Origin: Lysinibacillus agricola
GTDB lineage: Bacteria; Bacillota; Bacilli; Bacillales_A; Planococcaceae
Assembly (NCBI RefSeq): GCF_016638705.1
Contig: NZ_CP067341.1
Coordinates: forward strand, 2,483,501-2,547,500
Length of the DNA stretch: 64,000 nucleotides
Direction of reading: 5' to 3'
Of this stretch, positions 58,636-64,000 are shown piece by piece. Positions within the stretch are counted from its first letter, which is position 1, and every line of letters starts with the position of its first letter. The notes beneath the pieces are model-generated. The model made no database searches. It saw only the letters and a program-made list of their open reading frames with translations, and had not been told where the DNA came from. Position numbers and translations under genes: made by a program.

Positions 58636-59271
58636 ATGCTACTAAATCAACAAGGATTTAATTTATGGGCTGATGGTTACGATAAAACGGTTCAGCTAAG
58701 TGAAGAAAGTAATCAATATCCATTTGCAGGATATAAAGCAGTATTAAATACGATTTTTAACGAGGTTATGTCCATTCCAAAATCAACTGTATTAGACATT
58801 GGATTTGGCACAGGGGTGTTAACGGCGAAGCTTTATGACAATGGCCATTTGATCAATGGATTCGATTTTTCCTCGAAAATGATCGAAATCGCCAAAGTAA
58901 AAATGCCTGATGCAAACTTAATGGAGTGGGATTTATCAAAAGGGATGCCAACAGAGATCCTTCATCAAAAATACGACGCCATTATTAGCACCTATGCATT
59001 GCATCATTTTACCGATGAAATGAAAGTGCAATACATTACAGCATTATTGCAGCAACTAACACCAGCAGGCAAAATTTTTATCGGTGATATCGCGTTTGAA
59101 ACAAGAGCGCAACTTGAAAAATGTCGTCAAGACAGTATTGATTATTGGGATGATGATGAACTTTACTTTGTCCATGAGGAAATTAGCTCCTTATTAAAAG
59201 GAGTATGCCAATTAGAATTTTACCCAATCTCGCATTGTGGTGGGGTTTTTGTACTTTCGAATATTTCATAG
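58636..59271 (+). CDS. Class I SAM-dependent methyltransferase
   Basis: GGAGGACTTTT precedes the ATG. The 211-residue product has motif I VLDIGFGTGVLTAKLYDNGH, acidic motif post-I D (FDFSSKMIEIAK), motif II region YDAIISTYALHHF and a small C-terminal cap. The Ala-Leu-His-His-Phe is typical of the UbiE/Methyltransf_11 type. Substrate unknown. The HD-hydrolase gene follows 12 bases on. Confidence 0.8.
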   Translation: MLLNQQGFNLWADGYDKTVQLSEESNQYPFAGYKAVLNTIFNEVMSIPKSTVLDIGFGTGVLTAKLYDNGHLINGFDFSSKMIEIAKVKMPDANLMEWDLSKGMPTEILHQKYDAIISTYALHHFTDEMKVQYITALLQQLTPAGKIFIGDIAFETRAQLEKCRQDSIDYWDDDELYFVHEEISSLLKGVCQLEFYPISHCGGVFVLSNIS

Positions 59272-59283
59272 AAAGGTGCTCAC

Positions 59284-60255
59284 ATGATTATTTCTGATTA
59301 TCTATATGGTGAATTCGAGATAGATGATGTGTTAGAAGAACTTATTTTGAGTAAACCGGTACAAAGATTGAAGGGGATTCATCAAGGTGGGGCAAGTTAT
59401 CTTGTAAATAGCCAATGGAATGTAACACGTTATGAGCATTCGGTAGGTGTCATGCTGTTGATTAAACAGCTCGGTGGTTCTTTAGAGGAGCAGATTGCAG
59501 GATTATTGCACGATGTTTCGCATACAGCATTTTCGCATGTCATTGATTTCGTCCTTGAAAATAAAGCTGAAGATTATCATGAAGAAATATTTGTGAATGT
59601 GATTATGAATTCTGAAATTTCTCTTATTCTTAAAAAGTATAACCTTGATTATGAACATCTACTTTTTAATACTGCGACATGGAAACTACTCGAACAACCA
59701 GCTCCTGATTTATGTGCAGATCGAGTAGATTATACTTTAAGGGATATGTACACATATGGGCAAGCCTCGCTAGAAGAAATACACAAATTTTTAAATGATA
59801 TTATTGTTCATCAAGGGAAGATGTGTCTTCAAAGTATTGAACGTGCAGAATGGTTTGTGAAAACATATTATCAAGAAGTGCTTGATTTCTTTTTGGATCC
59901 GTTAAATATTTATGCCTATCATAAACTTTCACAAACGTTAAAGTTAGCACTAGATAATAAGATTATTACGCTCGCTGATTTTCTTAAGGAAGATCATGAA
60001 CTAATTGAACTGATGAAATCTTCAAATGATAGGCAAGTGCAGAGCCTTTTAAAACAGCTTCATCCTTACGTAAAAGTGAGGGTAAATCAGTCAGAATTTG
60101 ATATTCATCAAAAGAATAAAACTCGACTTATCGATCCTTTGCTGTACTTTGAGAATCAATTAATAAGGGCAAGCGAATTATCAGAAGATGTTAGAGAAAT
60201 GAATGTAGCTGCTAAGGAAAAATTTCAGAAGGGTGTGTTTGTGAAAATACTTTGA
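59284..60255 (+). CDS. HD-domain phosphohydrolase
   Basis: GAAAGGTGCTCAC precedes the ATG. The 323-residue product has TRYEHSVGVMLL (H52), GLLHDVSHTAFSHVIDFV (H76-D77, H80, H85), and CADRVDYTLRD (the second Asp), the HD metal site. The layout resembles dGTP/NTP hydrolase-like HD proteins (YdhJ/SAMHD1 type). It is probably made from the same transcript as the methyltransferase. Confidence 0.8.
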   Translation: MIISDYLYGEFEIDDVLEELILSKPVQRLKGIHQGGASYLVNSQWNVTRYEHSVGVMLLIKQLGGSLEEQIAGLLHDVSHTAFSHVIDFVLENKAEDYHEEIFVNVIMNSEISLILKKYNLDYEHLLFNTATWKLLEQPAPDLCADRVDYTLRDMYTYGQASLEEIHKFLNDIIVHQGKMCLQSIERAEWFVKTYYQEVLDFFLDPLNIYAYHKLSQTLKLALDNKIITLADFLKEDHELIELMKSSNDRQVQSLLKQLHPYVKVRVNQSEFDIHQKNKTRLIDPLLYFENQLIRASELSEDVREMNVAAKEKFQKGVFVKIL

Positions 60256-60446
60256 ATGTCTCGTTATTGCTAAAAAGTTTCGGTAAATCATGTAAAAATC
60301 TTGATGAATTCACAATATTCGTCGGAAATTAGGATTCTTCTAGATAAAAAGGCTGAAGGGGCTGACTACTGTCGGCCCCTTCTGCTTTCTGATGAACTAT
60401 CTGAATATATAAACTTTAAAGTAAATGAAAAGAATTATCTTTAATT
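60256..60446. other. Spacer with a GC-rich hairpin
   Basis: GAAGGGGCTGAC (60355-60366) pairs with GTCGGCCCCTTC (60371-60382), one G-T. No gene. Confidence 0.4.
60355..60382 (+). terminator. Hairpin terminator (weak T-run)
   Basis: A 12-bp GC-rich stem, then TGCTTTCT. It is placed between the HD-hydrolase and MarR genes. Confidence 0.5.
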
Positions 60447-60483
60447 ATATCGTTCATTACGATATAATCGTCTAAAACGATAT
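60447..60483 (+). promoter_or_regulatory. Two palindromic operators upstream of the MarR gene
   Basis: ATATCGT..ACGATAT at 60447-60465 and TAATCGT..ACGATAT at 60465-60483, centres 18 bases apart. The arrangement suits autoregulation by the MarR protein. Confidence 0.55.
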
Positions 60484-60501
60484 ATTAAAGGAGTAAATTT
60501 A

Positions 60502-60900
60502 ATGATTAAAGATATAAATAACTATTTTACATCGATTTTTTACCATCTACATACAACACATGAAGAGTCAATTTCGCATCAAAGCGTGCGTATTTTACAG
60601 ATGATTCAAAAGGAAGATGAAGTAACTGTTCGTGATATCGCGGGGTTACTGAATATTTCTCAAAATACAGCCTCTGAGCATATCAAAAAGCTGGAGCGTA
60701 ATGGCTGGGTGAAAAAGGAGCGGGCCATCGATGATCAACGCAAAGTACATCTTCATTTAACGGCTGAAGGGCTTCATGTTTTAAAGAAAAACACAGAGTT
60801 AGATGATGAAAAACTGCAACATGCGCTAAACCAGCTTTCAGAAGAAGATCAACAAATGATTTTACAGGCATTTCGACTATTAAGCGAGGTGTCTAACTAA
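60502..60900 (+). CDS. MarR family transcriptional regulator
   Basis: AAAGGAGTAAATTTA precedes the ATG. The 132-residue product has the winged helix: EVTVRDIAGLLNISQNTASE, then HIKKLERNGWVKKERAIDDQ and RKVHLHLTAEG. Length is normal. Two inverted repeats directly upstream could be its own binding sites. It is coupled to the DUF3147 gene by a one-base overlap (TAATG). It may control the following transporter-like and acetyltransferase genes. Ligand unknown. Confidence 0.85.
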   Translation: MIKDINNYFTSIFYHLHTTHEESISHQSVRILQMIQKEDEVTVRDIAGLLNISQNTASEHIKKLERNGWVKKERAIDDQRKVHLHLTAEGLHVLKKNTELDDEKLQHALNQLSEEDQQMILQAFRLLSEVSN

Positions 60901-61247
60901 TGTATACATTTGTAAAAATTCTTTGCTCGGCAGCCGTTATTGGTATTGTTACTGAGATTGCTAGAAGATTTCCTTCATATGGAGGCATTATTGCAGCACT
61001 ACCACTTGTCAGTATTTTAAGTATCATTTGGCTTACTGTGCAAAGTGAGTCGAGTGAGCATATTCAACGATTTACAGTTGGTGTAATTGTTGGGTTACCA
61101 GCCACAATGTTTATGCTGTTTGTTATTTATATGGCGATGAAATCATCAATCCATATCGTTTTTGCCATTGGACTAGGTGTCGTTTCGTGGGCAATATTTC
61201 TAGGTGTTCAAAAAGCCATTGCAAGTGTGTTTAATATTTCAATTTAG
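60900..61247 (+). CDS. DUF3147 family membrane protein
   Basis: The 115-residue product has four membrane helices, with ARRFPSYGGIIAALPLVSIL near the N terminus, as in DUF3147. The family has no established function. The start overlaps the MarR stop by one base, so the regulator and this protein are linked. Confidence 0.75.
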   Translation: MYTFVKILCSAAVIGIVTEIARRFPSYGGIIAALPLVSILSIIWLTVQSESSEHIQRFTVGVIVGLPATMFMLFVIYMAMKSSIHIVFAIGLGVVSWAIFLGVQKAIASVFNISI

Positions 61248-61258
61248 GAGAATAATAG

Positions 61259-61741
61259 ATGACAATAATTCCTATTCAACAATTACCGCAAAATGTTGTG
61301 TTGCAGTTTTTTACGGAGCATTGGGGAAGTACAGAAATGGTCATTTCCAGTGGGGTTTATGATTGTAGTAAATTAGAGGGCTTTGTCTATGTAGATGAAC
61401 AAAACACGATTTTAGGCCTTGTGACATATAGTATTCGTGAAGAAGAATTTGAAATTATTTCCCTTGATAGTATTGTAGAAAGAAAGGGAATAGGTTCTTT
61501 GCTAGTACAAGCAGTTGAAGAAAATGCTTTCGAACAAGGCTGTACGATAATTACCGTTATAACGACAAATGATAATTTACACGCATTGAAATTTTATCAA
61601 AAAAGGGGTTATCACTTAGTCGAAATCATACAAAATGCGGTCGAGAAAGCAAGAGCGTATAAACCTGAAATTCCTTTAATCGGTTATGATGGGATTCCAA
61701 TACGTGATGAAACACAATTAGCAAAGCAATCTGGCTCATAA
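61259..61741 (+). CDS. GNAT family N-acetyltransferase
   Basis: GGAGAATAATAG precedes the ATG. The 160-residue product has the acetyl-CoA motif A, FEIISLDSIVERKGIGSLLV, the following helix, and motif B ALKFYQKRGYHLVEI. The C terminus EIPLIGYDGIPIRDE is common in amino-group acetyltransferases of Bacillaceae. Substrate unknown; probably in the MarR-DUF3147 operon. Confidence 0.8.
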   Translation: MTIIPIQQLPQNVVLQFFTEHWGSTEMVISSGVYDCSKLEGFVYVDEQNTILGLVTYSIREEEFEIISLDSIVERKGIGSLLVQAVEENAFEQGCTIITVITTNDNLHALKFYQKRGYHLVEIIQNAVEKARAYKPEIPLIGYDGIPIRDETQLAKQSGS

Positions 61742-61880
61742 TGAGTCAGATTGTTTTGCTGTGAAAAGGGTAGCGTAAAGAAGCTGATTGGCAAGAAAAA
61801 TCCTCACTCATTATTTTCAAGGTTTCATCACCTCCAATTTCTCGCTATACTTGATAGGTGGTTAGAAAGTGAGGAATGAT

Positions 61881-62345
61881 ATGAAAAAAATACTATTTGC
61901 TATATTATTTAGCGTTCTAGTGGTGGGAGCGGCCTTCATTATTTATTTAAAAAGTAATCCTCCTCTTGTCGTGAACAGCTTTACGAATCCTGAAGATGAT
62001 TCAACTATAAGAATTATTGAAATAGAGAATAAAGGACTACGTGAGATAGAGCTTCAGCAAATACTCGTTAATGATAAAGTGCCTGAAAATGTTGAACTCG
62101 TTGTGAGTAAATCTGAACCGTTTGAAGTAGAAACGAAGCTGGAGGGTAATCCGAATATTACGTATCATAAGTTAAGGCAAGTAAATATTTTTCCTAGTCA
62201 ATACATAGATCGTCAAGCCATTGGAAAGCAGCCTCAGCATTATGCAGTAAAGGTTGAAGCACCTAATATTAAAAAAATAACGATTAAGTATGATTATTTA
62301 AAAATGCCATTTACTTTAACAGCTGAGTTACAAGCTACAAAATAA
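61881..62345 (+). CDS. Hypothetical membrane-anchored protein
   Basis: ATG 61881 (MKKILFAILFSVLVVG) is preferred to GTG 61869 because GTGAGGAA lies just ahead of it. Residues 4-24 form a signal anchor; the rest (about 130 residues) is a beta-rich extracytoplasmic domain. No family recognised. Confidence 0.55.
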   Translation: MKKILFAILFSVLVVGAAFIIYLKSNPPLVVNSFTNPEDDSTIRIIEIENKGLREIELQQILVNDKVPENVELVVSKSEPFEVETKLEGNPNITYHKLRQVNIFPSQYIDRQAIGKQPQHYAVKVEAPNIKKITIKYDYLKMPFTLTAELQATK

Positions 62346-62347
62346 AG

Positions 62348-62399
62348 TGAAACTTTAATCAGTGGGGGAAGTTCAGCCTCCACTGATTATTCGTTTCAT
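62348..62399. repeat. Short copy of the structured repeat at 8162
   Basis: GTGAAAC and GTTTCAT frame a 10-bp TAATCAGTGG/CCACTGATTA stem with GGG/CC extension. Same outer and inner stems as the 3' part of the element at 8298-8342. Confidence 0.55.
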
Positions 62400-62543
62400 T
62401 GTGGCTAATGCACTATATACTCGTTTTTTGTCTTATCATTTATGCCCGTGTCATTTCATAAGATTGTTTGGTGAAAAAATACTATCTCTCCTAAAACATG
62501 GTAATCTAATAGTAACAGTAATTGCGATGTTAGGAGGGACCAA

Positions 62544-63053
62544 ATGGAATTTTTCGTCATTGGTATAGTACTTGTTATCTGTATTTTCACTGTGACTTTA
62601 GTGGTTATTCAGAAGCTTTCGAAGGATGATATTAAGCTGGAAGTAACAGCTGTATGTGAAGGGGAAAATGAATTAAATCAAGCAATTATGAAGATATACT
62701 TTACGTTTTCAATTGGCAAACTGGCACATCGTAAAAAAGAAATAATAGGCAGTATTGATTGGTCAGAAGGATGGATGCCTGTTTGCTATAATTTGAAAGA
62801 AATGGGAGCCTATCAAACGGAACGATTACTTCCTGCTACAAATGAGAAAACCTATACAACCTTCGAAATAAACGCTACAAATGCAATAGATCATCTGGGA
62901 CGGGGTGAAGGGTATGTTGTATTAGTACTTGAGGACCCTATTTCTACAGATAAATCTAGAGCAGGTGTGATTCTTGCAGTAACCGCCAATATGGTGACCT
63001 ATCAGCTTTCTGACTCAACTAGCTGGAATAATGACTTTGCTGTTAATCATTAA
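62544..63053 (+). CDS. Hypothetical membrane-anchored protein
   Basis: GGAGGGACCAA precedes the ATG (MEFFVIGIVLVICIFTVTLV). One N-terminal membrane helix is followed by a beta-rich domain of about 145 residues (IYFTFSIGKLAHRKKEIIGS, YVVLVLEDPISTDKSRAGVI). A perfect terminator follows 8 bases on. Family unknown. Confidence 0.6.
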   Translation: MEFFVIGIVLVICIFTVTLVVIQKLSKDDIKLEVTAVCEGENELNQAIMKIYFTFSIGKLAHRKKEIIGSIDWSEGWMPVCYNLKEMGAYQTERLLPATNEKTYTTFEINATNAIDHLGRGEGYVVLVLEDPISTDKSRAGVILAVTANMVTYQLSDSTSWNNDFAVNH

Positions 63054-63061
63054 ATACTGAC

Positions 63062-63104
63062 AAAAGCTATTCATTAGGGAAAAAGTGCCTAATGAATAGC
63101 TTTT
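63062..63104 (+). terminator. 17-bp perfect terminator
   Basis: 63062-63078 pairs fully with 63088-63104; a short T-run is at the end of the stem. Confidence 0.8.
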
Positions 63105-63171
63105 CTATTTGGTAGGAAAATAACGGAACCTATTAGAGTATATTTCGTAGAATATATTAAAAGAGAGGAGT

Positions 63172-63387
63172 GTCTCAGTTGTATTCATTATTATAAGGAA
63201 AAAACAAAATGAAGAGGAACTTCATCAATATGCCCAAAAGCTTCAGAAGCACATCGCCATATAACAAGCCTTTGAAGAAATTATTGCAACCTATTTAAGA
63301 GTGGAGAGCTGTGAGGGTACAAATAAATTCAATATAAGATATGATACATATGATGACGATGTGAAAAGTCCCCATAGGAATCATTAG
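63172..63387 (+). pseudogene. Decayed gene with in-frame stop
   Basis: An open stretch with no start codon reads RKKQNEEELHQYAQKLQKHI, a TAA, then QAFEEIIATYLRVESCEGTN and KFNIRYDTYDDDV to TAG. The composition is coding-like. Unknown family. Confidence 0.35.
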
Positions 63388-63594
63388 ATTTCTAGTATTC
63401 AGATGGAAGTAAGAGGCATACACTGCGAGAAAAAATGCAATCGCTTTCTCTATCAGTACAATTCCTCATAAAGAATGGGGAGTATATGTACGGGATTGGA
63501 TCAAACAATTACTCAAATTCATGCAAGAGTGTCGACCAATCAACAAACGAAAAGAAGGTAACAGACTTTGGATATTTTGACAGGAAAATTAATA

Positions 63595-64000
63595 ATGATT
63601 GCTTTGTTTATTCTCATCATTCATTCGATAGAGACACTTGCGTATGCAGTTCGATTATCGGGTGCACGTGTAAAATTATTAGCCTCTGCACTATCCTTGT
63701 TTAATGTGATGGTCATGTTTTCGAGGCTGGCGAATATGATGCAGCAGCCTTTTACTGGCAGTCTGACTGATACAGCACCAAAGGAAAACACGCTGGCATT
63801 TGTGGAGCAGCAATTCCGAGTACTTATTGGCGCCGCTTCACTAGGTACATTAGTAGGCATTCTACTATTGCCGACATTTGTAGCGATATTTTCAAGGGCT
63901 ATTATACATTTGTCTGAGGAAAGAGGCTCCATTCCGGCATTATTCAAAAAAGGCTTTAGTATCGAGTATTTCAAACGGGGGATAAAACATATTCGCCTGC
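63595..64000 (+). CDS. amj: Amj/YdaH lipid II flippase, N-terminal part (continues beyond window)
   Basis: The gene runs off the window end. ATG 63595 has AGGAAAA 8 bases upstream; TTG 63577 in frame is an alternative. The visible 135 residues, LFILIIHSIETLAYAVRLSG, then ARVKLLASALSLFNVMVMFS, RLANMMQQPFTGSLTDTAP and FFKRGIK-type basic loops, match Amj (formerly YdaH) of B. subtilis. Amj can flip lipid II across the membrane when MurJ is absent. Membrane helices are at about 2-20, 28-48 and 86-108. Confidence 0.75.
   Translation, partial: MIALFILIIHSIETLAYAVRLSGARVKLLASALSLFNVMVMFSRLANMMQQPFTGSLTDTAPKENTLAFVEQQFRVLIGAASLGTLVGILLLPTFVAIFSRAIIHLSEERGSIPALFKKGFSIEYFKRGIKHIRL

Noticed and set aside
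1..64000. CRISPR array, rRNA or tRNA genes
   Set aside because: No regularly spaced direct repeats with unique spacers and no rRNA or tRNA-like sequence were seen.

Overview
The window looks like a chromosomal stretch from a low-GC, spore-forming Firmicute, most likely Lysinibacillus or a close Planococcaceae/Bacillaceae relative. Pointers to this are a Ger(x)C germinant-receptor lipoprotein, a YjcZ-type sporulation peptide, a bacilliredoxin, YxeA, YukJ, YpjP and Amj homologues, a complete ydaJKLMN-type exopolysaccharide operon, and strong AAAGGAGG ribosome-binding sites. The genus is inferred; no rRNA or tRNA gene is present to fix it.

Layout. 0-16 kb: scattered single housekeeping-type genes (MBL hydrolase, VOC protein, AhpD-like protein, pentapeptide protein, alpha/beta hydrolase, SDR oxidoreductase with a divergent LysR regulator) mixed with decayed genes (Nudix with its box deleted, a zwf stub, a frameshifted LysR) and a DnaD-like phage replication protein. 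16.4-18.2 kb: an IS200/IS605-type element carrying only a TnpB that lacks the usual zinc finger, with a recognisable right-end/omegaRNA hairpin. 18-31 kb: a strongly decayed prophage-like zone with an amidase endolysin, a DnaB fragment, XtrA/YqaO, BH0509-type and other small phage proteins, NADAR, and a duplicated integrase plus sigma-4-like regulator module with each copy damaged differently. Two membrane/coiled-coil genes of unknown role flank the second copy. Hairpin terminators of two repeated families punctuate this zone. 31-33.4 kb: an IS3-family element with a -1 frameshift signal. 33.5-38.4 kb: bacilliredoxin and methyltransferase pair, a PARG-like macrodomain enzyme, a run of small genes that may include a VbhA-type antitoxin, and a 3' fragment of an ANT(4')-type aminoglycoside nucleotidyltransferase. 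38.4-38.9 kb: a roughly 500-nt non-coding transcription unit with its own promoter, strong internal stems and a terminator; this is the best candidate for something undescribed.

39-44.5 kb: a PucR-type regulator (frameshifted), DUF1177 and AroM genes, then remnants of a GH39-like glycosidase, an IS256-family transposase and a glycosyltransferase. 44.7-51.3 kb: ydaJKLMN operon (GH8-like lipoprotein, degenerate-GGDEF membrane protein, YdaL, GT2 synthase, BcsB-like YdaN), which by homology makes a c-di-GMP-controlled exopolysaccharide; the first gene has no standard start codon at the expected place. 51.3-55.8 kb: a 5'-truncated gene fused to the operon terminator and a lone 1017-aa SF1 helicase. 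56-64 kb: chromosomal backbone (YpjP, FusB-like EF-G-binding protein with a small upstream ORF, methyltransferase, HD hydrolase, MarR regulator with DUF3147 and GNAT genes, and the start of amj).

Several frameshifts lie in A-homopolymers, so some pseudogene calls could be sequencing errors. No CRISPR array, rRNA or tRNA was seen.
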